A stretch of DNA of 64,000 bases, taken from Rhodocollybia butyracea (taxonomy: Eukaryota; Basidiomycota; Agaricomycetes; Agaricales; Omphalotaceae). Positions 1 through 10,919 of the stretch are shown one piece after another. A program made the position numbers and the translations under genes. The notes below the pieces were generated by a model that was not told where the DNA came from, did no database searches, and worked only from the letters and a program-made list of their open reading frames with translations. Every line of letters begins with the position of its first letter. Position 1 is the stretch's first letter. The DNA is taken from assembly GCA_015501585.1 (NCBI GenBank), contig JADNRY010000001.1:744001-808000 (forward strand), written 5' to 3'.

Positions 1-487
1 GCCAACACCAGTGTACCAGTATCGAGACACCATGTTCAGAACTGGATTGCCTCTCCGATTGGTATGCACTGAATGGGATCTTGAACAGTTCTGCATGCTG
101 ACACATGTAGTCTAGCTACTCCGAGCCCCAGGTTGGCTGTACAGTACACTCAATCGAGAGTCAAAGCTTTGCCTAAGGTTCCAGTCACTTCGGACATCGT
201 TGATCAAGAAAGACATCCTCGCTTAACGGACAAGGGAAAGGGAAAGGAGAGATCACCCGACGTTGTCTCTGAGAGCGTTGTCCGACGTGACAAAAGTAAG
301 CTGCAACTTGAATCTCTTCACATTCTTAACTAATGCAATGAGAGTAGACTCTGCAAAGTATGGTTTGCTGACGCCACCTGTAAGTGCGAAAACTCTGGGA
401 GGCGCAGGCTCAAGTGCTTCTACTTTGTCGGGACTTCGGGGAATCCGGCCCAAGGGTCCCAGGACTCGTCGCTCTACTATTTGCTAA
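1..487 (+). CDS. 3' end of an unidentified gene, cut by the window edge
   Basis: Three coding pieces join in one frame: about 1-61, 111-about 300 and about 346-487, ending in TGC TAA. The first junction uses GTATGC and an ATGTAG acceptor; the second uses a GTAAGC donor at about 301 and an acceptor just before 346. The tail is low-complexity and basic, with KGKGKERSPD and RGIRPKGPRTRRSTIC, and looks disordered. The start lies outside the window. No domain is recognisable and no function is proposed. The reading rests on splice sites plus an open frame, so exon edges may be off by a few bases. Confidence 0.45.
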
Positions 488-1959
488 GCACCTCCGCGGA
501 TAGAACAACCTTTCGTCTAGAATTAAGTTGCATGACATACAAATCTCCTCGTGGTGCATATAAGCATGGACTCCTCGACTAATCACTACATATCCCTAAA
601 TAGCTGACCTTTTTGTGCTACCTAGCTCCGCCTTTTTCGATTCTACTCTAATCAGTAATCGAAGTAAATACTTAGTGATTGTTTTTCACTACTTATCGAT
701 ATTATCGCCGTATTCTCCTAGTTCATCAGTTACCCTTCTGCAAGTTTCCCAACCAATTCCACAGTAGTTGCTTGTTCTGTACTTTACCGTTCTTTGCGTA
801 GCTTTGGTCTACTTTTTTCTTATATAAATACTGAGATCTGAGAGCTCAATTGAATAGCTTGATTGTGAGAAGATTCATTTTCAATACTGGGTCGACATAG
901 ATAGTATTACTATGCACCCCAGTTGAGCTAAGGATGTCATCCGATTACGATGGACGTCCTCCGACCACTATAGCAGAGGACTGAGAATGGGGGACTTCTC
1001 TTATCTTCGAGTTGCGACTTCTGACCGTGAATTGCATCCTGTAATTCTGTTTCGTCAATGGCCGCTACCAGATGATACCAAGCCTTCCGACGCACCATCC
1101 AGAACACTTAAGAGCTGTGTATGTTATCATCTTCTATGCAGGATCCAATGCGACCGTTAATCTCTGTCATCAGAGGCACATACTCCACCTCTGCGAAGAC
1201 ACTGGTGACCTTCAGTTAGCGGCTGAAAATGTACTCTCTTTTTTGTCAGAGTGCACCGAGCGACAGAAATACACGTCACTGAGGAATACCATTGAAGGGG
1301 GTGGGGAAACCATATGTTTATTGGGGCATGAAATCTTGATTAGTCCAAAGTTATATATAAGGCATGTTGAAGTCGAACAGACTCGTGAATCAACTACATA
1401 AATTTCACTGAAGAACTAACAGAGACCTTAGCTAGGCCAACTTGGCTATTGGTGAACGCAGTAAGAGACTAGGATGGGAGCGTAGGCCAGCTGCGGACGC
1501 GTCAAGTGGATTATATTAGATGCCAACGTCGACGTTCAAAGAAATAGTGCACTACAGCTGCAGCAAGAGTGGATACATATACACGATACGTGCTGTCCTA
1601 TTTTTGTACTATGTTCCTTTCACAGTTGCAGACGATTGCAATATACCGGCTTTGAGACGGATTGGCGATGTGGACGACATCATTGCCTCAGTCGAGGACG
1701 GAAAAGTACACGCCAAGTCATACACTAGATGAGTAGTACTACTAGTAATGGATCAGTCTTATTCGTATAGAGCACTTCCCCTTAGAACCCTCAGCCAACA
1801 GGAGATCTCCTAGTTCTGTAATTTACGCTGGAGTAACTCGGTATTGGCCGAGGAGCTACTTACTAGAAGGGTACTAAATGGTAAACATTGTACAACATCC
1901 TGTCTCCATAAAACACTTTTGCACATAATTGCATCAGTCGAGACTATGTAGGACACAGA
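488..1959. other. Gene-free stretch with only weak ORFs
   Basis: AT-rich non-coding DNA. A TATATAA box-like string occurs near 820. ORFs of 60-110 codons (for example 1072-1401 and 1520-1732) show no recognisable family and no supporting splice pattern. A short near-palindromic AGTAGTACTACTAGTA string sits at about 1732-1748 and a similar one recurs near 46108. Confidence 0.5.
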
Positions 1960-2206
1960 TTAATTGTAGTGCTTCACAACAACTCCAGTAACTATTTCTT
2001 CTTCAATTCTTTCCTCTTTGTCCGATTTTCTCAGTGCAGTCTGTCCGTAGGCAGAAGTACGGGCCTTGCGCCATTCCCCCATCGAAGGTGCATCTTCGTC
2101 CTTTTCAAAGCGCCGCTTAACACCCTCACGTTGTAAGAGGGGACTTTCGGTTAGAGGTGCAAGCTTGACTTCGTCGTCACCCATAGCAAAGTAAAACAAC
2201 CCCAAG

Positions 2207-2212
2207 CGGGTG
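2207..2212. repeat. Target-site duplication, left copy (CGGGTG)
   Basis: CGGGTG directly precedes the left TIR. The same six bases follow the right TIR at 10920-10925. On the dioxygenase strand it reads CACCCG, coding Thr and part of Arg in YTR-LGLFYF. Confidence 0.85.
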
Positions 2213-2236
2213 TATGGCACATATAGTGTCAAATAA
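2213..2236 (+). repeat. Left terminal inverted repeat of the 8.7-kb transposon
   Basis: The 24 bases are the exact reverse complement of 10896-10919. Similarity then gives way to degenerate copies of the 15-bp subterminal unit (TTTGCGGACACT). Confidence 0.88.
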
Positions 2237-2400
2237 GTATTTGCGGACACTTTAGCCTTCGGCACCACTTTTGCGGACCTAACTTCATAAAATAGTGTAA
2301 AATAGTCATTTACGGACACTTTAGCTTTTGATAACTGTTTTGCGGACCTAACTTGAACAAAATGTCTGGTTGAACTAAGGTCAAGTCAGGCATAATATTT

Positions 2401-2526
2401 GTGGACACAACTTTTAGGAGTTTTGCAGAAATGAGTTTTGTGGACATGTGTTTTGTGGACATGCATTTTGCGGACACAGGTTTTGTGGACACAAGTTTTG
2501 GGGATCCAGGTTTTAGGGACTCAAAT
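2401..2526 (+). repeat. Left subterminal array of a 15-bp unit
   Basis: Degenerate tandem copies of a unit like GTTTTGTGGACATGT, with variants TTTTGCGGACAC and TTTTGGGGATCC. Single copies continue toward the end at about 2241-2360. The ORFs over this array (repeating FVDTx-like pentapeptides) are a by-product of the 15-nt period. Arrays of short motifs next to TIRs often serve as transposase binding sites; that role is inferred here. Confidence 0.75.
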
Positions 2527-2988
2527 CTCATCGACTCAAATTGGAAACAAGTCATCGAAGTCAGACATACTTATTTTCTATCAAGTTGGACACAGATTAA
2601 GTCCAAAGTCCAAAGTTCTATGGATGACAAATGTTGATTAGATTGCTGATTAGGCGCCTCCAGCGTTAAAGGCGTTATCGGCGCTTACTATAAGTTCTGA
2701 CAAGCTCATTCTGAGCTCATTCACAATTCCTAGAATATCAATGATGACCAGTGAAACTAAATTCTGCGTATTCTTAAGTTCCATGCCAGTGGGCTACTCA
2801 AGTGTGTCAAGGCTACATTTGAAGGTGAGCAAATCGATCAGCAAAACATGGGTAAGCTGGAGCCGTTGTCAGGCACCGTACAGCCGGTTCCATCGGCTCC
2901 CAGCGGCCCCCAGCGCTGTACAGTGCCGGAAAGCAGCTTCCCGTGCATACAGGTTTTGCTGATCCGGGCCTGGGACACTGATATATAC

Positions 2989-3925
2989 TTGTGAGTGTGG
3001 GCCACTGCGCCAAGCGCATGGCAGGTACGAGTCCTGTAGAAGACTAGTTATAAAATCTTGAAAGAAAAAATCAGTGTGATGAATGAGAAGATAAATGAAC
3101 ACGCACTCATAAAGCTATGCCATTTTGCAGGCAAGGTGACCGAAGACAGAAGTAACAATTGAAGTTGCAGCAATAAATAGTACCAAGGAGGTGCTTTGGC
3201 AGCCATGAACAATGCGTCATAGATATTCCCAGCGTCGGCCAAGACCAAAAGGTTGAGATTGAGTAACCATGCTTTTTTTGAGATGTTATACCCAGATTTT
3301 TGGGATGCAGAGATGGATGCGACAAAGTTTGGTGTAGGACCGCCGTCAGATTGTACTGAAGATCGTCGAGAGCTCCAGATGAGAGATGAGGATATGCTGA
3401 AGGAGATCTGTCTTTGTAACATTCAGTCTCCAAAACACAGTGAAAATGTTCAAAGAAACGTACCAAGATGCACTACACTACAAGCAATACAACCTCCATC
3501 TACCGCATTTTCATTTCCTTCAAAACTTCAACCTCCATTGAGTTTTACAGCAGCCATGACTTCCGTTCCACCATTGAGGTTTTGACCCAAGCTCAGACGA
3601 GCACTGCCGTTTGACAGAGGCGCAATGCCAGTTTCTAAAGAAATTGTTTGGAAATTGTGAAGAGAATGTCCTTCGGCTTGTCGATGTGGGTTTGCCAGTA
3701 ATCCATATAGGATTTTTTGGCTTTTGAGATGAAAGTGGAAGCCATGTCTGTCAATTAATTAATTGAACAAATTGAAGAGCAATGATCACATGCCGAGCGC
3801 TTTGACATTCCCAAATATGGTGAAACGATTCTCCCTAATTTGGACAAGATCAACCCTAATCGGGACAAAATTCCCACGCGAAACCGGCCATAAGGACAAG
3901 CCTTCATTACATTCAGGACTCGTAA
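2989..3925 (+). mobile_element. Element R, copy 1, carrying a captured RRP42 fragment
   Basis: The first ~60 bp (from TTGTGAGTGTGGGCCACT) and last ~150 bp (ending CAGGACTCGTAA) match the R copy at 11966-11514 in the same relative order. The interiors differ completely. The two extremities are weakly inverted (TTGTGAGT versus TTACGAGT), and a TACGAGTCCTG near the start mirrors CAGGACTCGTA at the end, which fits a TIR element with variable cargo. Here the cargo is a minus-strand exosome gene fragment. No clear target duplication was found for this copy, so the edges are estimates from the shared sequence. Confidence 0.6.
3110..3745 (-). pseudogene. RRP42: Captured fragment of exosome subunit RRP42 (RNase PH-like)
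   Basis: RRP42 is a non-catalytic RNase PH-fold ring subunit of the RNA exosome. On the minus strand from ATG at 3745 (MASTFISKAKKSYMD) the pieces read ISLETGIAPLSNGSARLSLG, GGTEVMAAVKL, SPSAYPHLSSGALDDLQYN, LHQTLSHPSLHPKNLGI, then after a frameshift at an A-run near 3280, WLLNLNLLVLADAGNIYDAL and FMAAKA. At least two frame breaks and an in-frame TGA show it is dead. An intron with GTACGT donor and GACAG acceptor (about 3476-3421) is still present, so capture was of genomic DNA rather than cDNA. The C-terminal third of the gene is missing. The assignment rests on family knowledge of fungal Rrp42. Confidence 0.75.
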
Positions 3926-5011
3926 CTGTTATAGCAAAAGTAAGTATTTTGCTATAGTGCTGAACCCCTTAAAAGTATCTAGCTAATGTATGAAGATGAA
4001 CGTACATCCACTGCACTTTTAGCAGTACCATATGTGCCTTCAGAAGACTGATTAACAACTGATTAAGTATGCCAAGCTGAAAACAGTGAACAAGCAGTGG
4101 TAGAAAGTCATGGTCATGGTACAGCAATGGGTGAGGTCTAGCCGTCGGTCTTGCTCCAGTGGCCAAGGCACACCCATCTCCATCAATAGTAAAGACTCCT
4201 ACATCAAAAAACGCGAACAATACATGTACAAAACGCGTCAAAATGCGTCAAAACTATAATACCAGATAACATCAGACTGAGCCCCTTACCATGTTCAATC
4301 GGATCGTCAGCACACAATTTACTGGATATTCCAGGTGACCCATAATCTCTCTAGCAAAGCCGGTCACTACACCAGTCTCTGGCATACTGAAGAGAAGACG
4401 AAACCGAGAGGGTAAATTGGTCATACCGAGACGTCGCGTGCGCCGCAGGCGCACGTGAAGGGCCCGAGGCCTAATACCTGAGACGGAAGCAAACCTGCCG
4501 AGGCCTAACCGCACCAGCGTAAAGATAAGTAGTCAGTTTGACCCAGCTCATCATTTGTTTACCTGGTTCACTGTTAACAAGGTTGATGGTTGCCAACTTG
4601 ATGTATTTGTACGTAAATTCCTTTCCTTGAAGATCGCCTCAGTCCTCTGCCATCTGCATATTTTTCTATAAGATCTACATCTCTTCATATGTATACGGCA
4701 AGAAATACCATCATCCACAGTACATAATAGCTTCATTTAGTACTTAATGAACAAGGTACACTTAACCTTTCGATGCACTCGAAAACTTGCTCATGAAACC
4801 TTGCTGTTCAGCAATTCTCTGACTTCAGTATCACGAACAGAGTACAATCTTACTTTGCCTTCATTGGCGGCCATTCATAGCTGCATCATCTTGAGATCTG
4901 TAAGTAACAAGATGCATACATACATACTTTGAGGTTGGTAAGTGAACGAGCAGACTTGAGCCAACCCGGTCTTACAAACAGCACCGGCTTTGGAAATTTT
5001 TGCTTTCTACT
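3926..5011. other. Left interior of the transposon, possible decayed gene on the minus strand
   Basis: Between element R and the transposase start there is no convincing intact gene. Minus-strand ORFs at 4241-3969 and 4514-4272 contain protein-like strings (VGVFTIDGDGCALATGARP, VVTGFAREIMGHLEYPVNC) that could be exons of a decayed gene, but I do not recognise a family. A GC-rich hairpin-like string CGTGCGCCGCAGGCGCACG lies at about 4438-4456. Confidence 0.3.
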
Positions 5012-8000
5012 ATGTCTGTCTTTGAGCCCGCAGCAGTTCTTGCTACACTCAAGAGCTTGGAAGCGCCTTCAAAACAGGCATCCTTTGCGAGAGAATGGAC
5101 AGTAAATGTAAGCATTTCATTATATGGTAGACTTATATAAATTTACAACATTTCTAGGTTGAGAAACGGGCACAGCAATGGGAGAAGAATCGATCAAAGT
5201 CTAGCCAATCTGTGAATACTGATCAATTACTGTGGGATGCACATATAGTTGAATATGTCAACTACATGCATGAAAAGCGAAAGGTCAAAGGAGCAGGCTC
5301 ACCTAAAATACTTTGACCAGAAATTCCACTCTATGGACCTCGTTTCATGCCTCCAACACCATTTCATTCAAAAAATCACCAGATTTCTCCACAAATAGAG
5401 CCAAAAATATTCTACATCAAACCTCTTGATATTGTTCATCCCTTCTACTATTCAGAACTTCGTCCCTGTCCCAGAAATTCACACCATAAACCAACTTGGA
5501 AAGGATGGACTGGCGCTGGTCCTTGAGAGGTACATGGCATGTTTCGGGAGGAGAGAGCACTAGGATTCCAGCTGCGCTGTCCAGATTGCGCAAGCGGTGC
5601 TGGGTCCAAGTCTGAAAACAAAGCCAAAGAAGAGAGCGGTGAAATTTTGGAGGAGGAAACAGTCCGTGTTTGTACCTCAACCACAAATGCAATCTTTTGG
5701 GAGAAATGGCAGCACTATGAGATCCCTCGTAAGTAAATTGAATGATCTTACAGTAGTAACTAATATCCTCTTCAGGTGGAATACCCCACTTTTCCAAACG
5801 TTGTGCTCTAACACGTGAACTGTATGATTTTATAGTTGAGGTTCACCCATCATTAACATCAGGAGGGATGGCCGAGCATATCAAACGTGAGTTATTCACT
5901 ATACTTGGAATTCTAGTTCTGATATCAAAATCGCAGAGTTACATTTAACAGAGTACCATAAGGATCGCCTTGACTATGTTAAACTGTATGAATTACGGGG
6001 AAATACTCCATTCAAGCCTCTCGCTCTGAAGGCCTTTTCAAGTCCATTTGATACTTCTGGTTATGACAGCACTTCAATCACAGATGACCTGATCACTGAT
6101 ATCTTCTGCAACTTCACTGAAACAACACGACATGAAGAATCTGCTGAATATCTACGAACCTTATCAGGTACACTTTCATTCATTCCAGATTCGCTACAAG
6201 TCCATTCTCATTGAGTACATATCTACTATCTAGGTCGAGTCCTTTCGTTTGATCATACATTCCGAACCGCTCGCAAAGCAAATATTATCTCATCCGATGG
6301 AGATCTTTCCAACCCTCTCAAAGGCGGCTTGTTCGATGTGATAAATGAAGATAATGAGATTGTTTACTGGGTAAGTGCATTCAAGTGATTTTTGGTCATT
6401 GCTGATTTATGTTCTTGAAGCGTTACTGCCAGAGCATGGCTAACGATGAAATTAATGAGTCTCTCCAAGGCCTGAAGCAACAGTATACTCAACTTGATGA
6501 ACCAGACCCCGATGAGGCTATCGCAGATAACTGCTGTCATATTGAATCTGCAGTAAAACCAGCATTCCCCCACACTCACGTTGGTATGGATGTTTATCAT
6601 TTTGTGCATCGGTGAGTACACTCCAAGTCAGCAGCTTCTAGTGTTTTTCAATATTGAGAAATAAACTTTCAGCTATACAGACACTCTCAGTGACGGTACA
6701 AAGAACCCGAAGTATACATTAGTAGCAGCCGATCTCACGAATGCGATTCTCAAAGTGCAAGCGAAAAATTCTCTGACTGGAATGGCTGAGTACCGGAGTG
6801 CAGAGGAGCAGACTCAAAAGCTATCACTTGTGTACGACACTTGGGAACATAACGGTGGAGTATGGACTTCAAGGACTAAGAAGGTCAGGTTTAACATTCC
6901 TTTTTTTAACTCTTCAGATACTGACCTCATATTCAGGTCCATGAAGAGCAGATGAAGCATGTTCGCAAGGGCTGTCTTACACGAACTCGTAATGATATCC
7001 GTTCAGATGGTAGCCGTATCAAGGGCACACACAAGGGCTGGAACAGTCTCCAGCGAGCACAACCCAGTGGACTGGTCATGATGACTGCCCTTGGGAGTGA
7101 TTTCGTTCTACGCCGTAATCTACGAACGGCATGGTCGCGTCAGGGTAATTCAGACTTCCGGCCTTTGACTCGGACATTTGTGGATGAGACGTATGGCTCC
7201 CATCATATCCGTCTGGTCAACCAATACATTCAGTCCTTCAATGCTCTACTCTCACGCAGCATCAACAAAACTGAGAACGGGAAAATTGCTCAACTACCTG
7301 CTCTTCGGCTGATCCATAGTGGCGAGAAGTTTGCACTTGTTCGCTCAGAGCATGCTCTCACTTTTGGTGGCTTATTTGTAATCAAAACTGAGTTCGATGA
7401 AGATATCGTCCCGGGTGCAGAGCTTGAGCCTGAAGTCATTTGTGAGGTTGAACCCGGAATGGCAACAAGTTTTGCGACTCTCCCATCAGCTGGACCCAGT
7501 GCATTAGAGACAATTTCAAATGTGGTACATAGTTTTCTCTCATCAGTGTTGCATCTGTGGTACTTATTACTTCTCTGTCTCATAGAAAACTGTTATAACA
7601 TCAATGCCTGAGTCTTCAGGCCAATTGGTCAGTCGTATGAATATTGTTTGGTGAGATTTGCACTTATAGCTTTTCACTAGGACATCAACGATCCCAATTT
7701 AATTACCATGGACTTAGACAAGTCAGAACAGCTTTCCCATCTAACTTCATTGTCAACGGTTGCTGGAAAGCGAAAAGCTATTGCACCGGAGAATCACTCG
7801 GATGTCAAAAAGCCTCGTCTCGCAACCTCAATAAGTTCACCTATCCATCCATTTTTTTCACTTGCATCTGCCTCTGCACCCTTGCCTGCTCCTTCTTCTT
7901 TTCCCAATACTCCTGTAGCTCAGAAGACAGACGTGTCAGATCTCATTGCACCACTGCCGCTGCCACCTTCCGAACCCATGAGCTCAACTGCACCCAATGG

Positions 8001-8921
8001 TCCCAAGCTTTCCCGCTCACAAATATTCTTCCAATTACACACCGAAATTCACCCAGACTCGCTCATCATCAAAGGTGATGATCAGTTTTTCCTCTTCATG
8101 GATATGCCCGAAGGACTCAAATGGACGTCTTTTGGTATGACCCCAAACAAGTGGGTTACAGCAACAACAGTGTATAACCAGCGACTTTCAGCATCACAGC
8201 CTAATGCAGTACCGAAGACACCGTGTGCGTTACTGAAGAAACTTGCCGAGGTGGAGGAAATTATCCACAATAAGATTGCCAAAAATGATTTCACATGTAC
8301 GTTCACTGTTTTATTTTGCTTTTTTATTACACTACTTATTGGCTCGCTTGCAGCTCACAGTGGCCAAGGGTCTGAAAGATTCTGGAAGAGGCATTGCTAT
8401 TCTGTCTCACTCACAAAGCCAGGTAACGAATCTAGCTCAGTAAGTGTTTCTTGATCTTTTGACGTATCTCATTTGCTAAATGTTTATACTTGCTTTAGAG
8501 AAAGCAAGCCACATGCCAACGATGCGGTCGTATCCTGTATCCGGGACCGACAAATTCTTCTGAGAACCACAAGAGGTCGATTTGCTCGGATGGTGCTCCA
8601 CAGAAGTCAAAAGTTCCAATTCCGTATCCGCAACCAGATGGTATCTTCACGAGAGGGAAAGAGTTCCATGCTCTTACCTTCCTTTCAAAGGTTCGCGAGC
8701 TCTATGGGTTGATGGCAAGTCACAGCGGAACCCAAGATGTGCCTATGGAGTATTGGGCTTTTGCCGAGTTGTTCATTTCAAACATGAAGCAAGGCAAAGA
8801 TGGGGATTTCCTGTTCAATCTGTCTTGTCTCGGGAACATAGCGCTGGCTCCCAATACACCTGGCTCAATTCTTGTCACCATTGATGACATTCAGTACCTA
8901 CGCGTTAGCAGCTTGCAATGA
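5012..8921 (+). pseudogene. Decayed DDE-type transposase-like gene of the 8.7-kb element
   Basis: Twelve exons join in frame: 5012-5107, 5158-5728, 5776-5886, 5937-6167, 6234-6370, 6421-6611, 6673-6883, 6937-7524, 7586-7627, 7681-8296, 8361-8439, 8501-8921 (about 1,097 residues). The N-terminal part has a Cys motif in LGFQLRCPDC and IFWEKWQHYEIPR. A core with RNase H-like transposase spacing follows: LSFDHTFRTARKA (first D), AIADNCCH (second D), HVGMDVYHFVHR and SDGSRIKGTHKGWN. A Lys-rich linker (KRKAIAPENHSDVKKPRLA) precedes a C-terminal zinc-finger-like CQRCG...H...C (8515-8562). Two in-frame TGAs at about 5317 and 5528 disable it. It resembles a large family of basidiomycete proteins, possibly DUF6729-type; the family name is from memory and uncertain. 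Its place inside the TIRs supports a transposase role. Confidence 0.72.
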
Positions 8922-9036
8922 TTTCTTGGTAGTCCCTATGTTACTCTTACTCTAGCTCAATGTAATTAATGATCTTCATCTTCTTGCAACATGTGAGCAA
9001 ATAGATTCAAGTACGAAAAAAGATAAAACAGTAAGT

Positions 9037-9750
9037 TTACGATACAAGAGGTGGTCCAGGCAGTCCAATATACGTAGTAGAAATTGGATAAGCAACAAAA
9101 TCACAGTCACTACTAGATACCGAAGAGTAATTTCCTGGGAAACGAAGGGCAAGAGAGAGCAAATGCACAAAATCCATTTGAGCGTAGCAAGAATTCAAGC
9201 TATCACCATCAGAGACAACTCTCCACCCAGTCTTGCTAGGCACTGGGAGCTCGTTACGAGGATCAAATATCCATAATGTCTTCCCGACACGTACAGTGCC
9301 GAACGTTGATGAGCATGTGGGTTCTGGGCACTTCCAAGTCCTGAGCGTGCATCGGAAAGGAGGTTGTACATTTGGCCTACCCGGCTTCAAGCTAACAAAG
9401 GCCCGGGCACGCAGATATTCTTGAAGGCAGTGAAGGTCAATGAGATGACCACAGGGAAGATGCCAAACATCATTGACATGGATAGCTGTACCGCCGTATG
9501 GTAGGCAAAACATGTGGTCCATATGGAGCACACAGAAGCAACAGCTACAGTAGCGGGGGCGAGGTGGCAACGAATGGGTTCGGACAGGATTCGAAAAGAG
9601 CGGAAGTCCAGAGCTACAGGTTAGGTTGGGTCATTATAGATCTCAACGAAAGAAATAAGAATAAACCCACATGCTTACACCGCCTTCACCAGCCCGCAAG
9701 CTTTTCCTTCCTCGCGTCCCTTGTTTGCTGACATCTGGTTCCTCCAACAT
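9037..9750 (-). CDS. RING-like zinc-finger protein carried by the transposon
   Basis: The main exon (about 9615-9037) codes a Cys/His-rich stretch, RYCSCCFCVLHMDHMFC, then WHLPCGHLIDLHCLQEYL, a spaced KCPEPTC, and an ending GLPGPPLVS. The C-x2-C, CGH and C-x-x-C order fits a RING or RING-related fold, commonly E3 ubiquitin ligases or structural zinc domains. A likely first exon starts at ATG 9750 (MLEEPDVSKQGTRGRKSLRA), followed by a GTAAGC donor and a CTAAC branch site with TGTAG acceptor near 9616. No tested donor gives the correct phase, so the start may be broken or mis-modelled. It lies tail-to-tail with the transposase gene inside the same TIRs. Confidence 0.55.
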
Positions 9751-10298
9751 GGTAAATACACTTGGTAAAGTAGCGATGCTTAGGCGAAAGTGTGGTAGAT
9801 TAGCGAAGTAGATAAAATGGTGGCTGAATAAGAACCTTGGGGGAAGTGAGACATTGGCTGTGATGAAGCTCCATTTTCTCACTTTAGGGTAGGGCAAAAG
9901 CAAGCGGGGGTCACTGCCATGGAATCCTTATAATCCTGCAGCAAAAAGATGGCTCCCAGAGAAGAACGAAGTAGTTCTCAAGCACAAGCAGCACTCTCAA
10001 TGCACCGAATTCGGATACATTGTAAATGCTGCTTGTTACAAGCAAGGAGGACATCGGTGGATCACCGTTGACCTGTAAATTGACAGTAGCAGTCCCAGTA
10101 AGTTGAAGGAATGAGAGAAATCAATAATAAAAAGCGCACCAGATCCAATGAATTATTTCCTGCCTCACGAAACACATATACTCCAAATTCCGGTGGCCAG
10201 AAAGTACTAACAACGCGCGAGAGCAGGAAGGCCCACTCTCTCCCATGACAGAAATTGAAAGATGAGGAGACGGCGCTGCTGAAGATGGTTGCCTATTG

Positions 10299-10342
10299 GC
10301 GCTGAGCAAAACCGTGTCAATTGACACGGTTTTGCTCAGCGC
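10299..10342. repeat. 44-bp perfect palindrome with no spacer
   Basis: The half-site 10299-10320 (GCGCTGAGCAAAACCGTGTC plus AA) is exactly reverse-complemented at 10321-10342. It lies about 225 bp inside the right subterminal array. A run of ATCGGTC/ATTGGTC-like repeats follows at about 10374-10435. Confidence 0.9.
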
Positions 10343-10566
10343 TTATTTAAAGTCACGGGGTGGCCTGAGCCAGAATCGGTCTTAATCGGTCAAATTGGTC
10401 CATTCGGTCTTGATCGGTCCAATTGGTCTGACCAATTCAAGTCTCGGTTTGGCGGGGCAGCCACCGAGAGGCAATGAAGATACCATGTGACCGGGCGCTA
10501 ATTCGGCGTTGGTCAGCCGGTCAGCCGAAGAACATACTAAAATATGCTGACTAGACCTCAGGCCAA

Positions 10567-10767
10567 AAGGTCCGTAAAAGTAAGGTCCGTAAAAGTAAGG
10601 TCCGTAAAAGTAAGGTCTACAGAAGTAAGGTCTACAGAAGTAAGGTCTGCAAAGTGAGGTCTGCAAAAGTGAGGTCTGCAAAAGTGAGGTCCACAAAAAT
10701 GAGGTCCGCAAAAATGAGGTCCGCAAAAATAAAAAATGAGGTCCGCAAAAGTGAGGTCCGCAAAAGC
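10567..10767 (-). repeat. Right subterminal array of the 15-bp unit
   Basis: About 13 copies of AAGGTCCGTAAAAGT-like units. Variants occur in runs: CCGTAAAAGTA three times, CTACAGAAGTA twice, CTGCAAA(A)GTG three times, CCRCAAAAATG three times, then CCGCAAAAGTG twice. Read on the minus strand the unit is TTTTGCGGACCT, the same as in the left array, so the two arrays point symmetrically at the two ends. Isolated copies follow up to 10865. Confidence 0.8.
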
Positions 10768-10895
10768 ATAGTTTTACTCAAAAATCTTTGTCTTACTTAG
10801 GTCCACAATATGTATCTTGACTTGTGTCCAAGATGCTCAAAATATTGAAGTTAGGTCCGCAAAAGCACTGCCCACTGGTATAAATTTATGCTTAA

Positions 10896-10919
10896 TTATT
10901 TGACACTATATGTGCCATA
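10896..10919 (-). repeat. Right terminal inverted repeat of the 8.7-kb transposon
   Basis: Exact reverse complement of 2213-2236, ending ATGTGCCATA. Confidence 0.88.

Larger units (their letters stand above)
2213..10919 (+). mobile_element. 8.7-kb DNA transposon with TIRs, 6-bp target duplication and cargo
   Basis: The ends are perfect 24-bp inverted repeats beginning TATGGCACATATAGTGTCAA (2213-2236 and the reverse complement at 10896-10919). They are flanked on both sides by CGGGTG (2207-2212 and 10920-10925). Just inside each end lie arrays of a 15-bp unit in mirror orientation (2401-2526 and 10567-10767). The interior carries a 12-exon DDE-transposase-like gene (5012-8921, decayed), a RING-like gene (9750-9037, minus), nested element R with an RRP42 fragment (2989-3925), and a 44-bp perfect palindrome (10299-10342). 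Insertion is inside the last exon of a dioxygenase gene, whose frame is restored by exact excision. The TIR and target duplication do not match a superfamily I can name with confidence; an 8-bp reading of the duplication (CGGGTGTA) is possible but makes the TIRs asymmetric. Confidence 0.88.

Noticed and set aside
7708..8454. Separate gene starting at MDLDKSEQLSHL
   Set aside because: The frame continues from the upstream transposase exon through an intron ending at 7680, and downstream into the zinc-finger exon, so it is an internal exon.
10382..10726. Minus-strand ORF with repeating FLRTS/FCRPY pentapeptides, and its plus-strand partner at 2401-2637
   Set aside because: The pentapeptide period is the 15-bp transposon array read as protein. 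No start context, no flanking coding sequence, and unit variants change residues freely.
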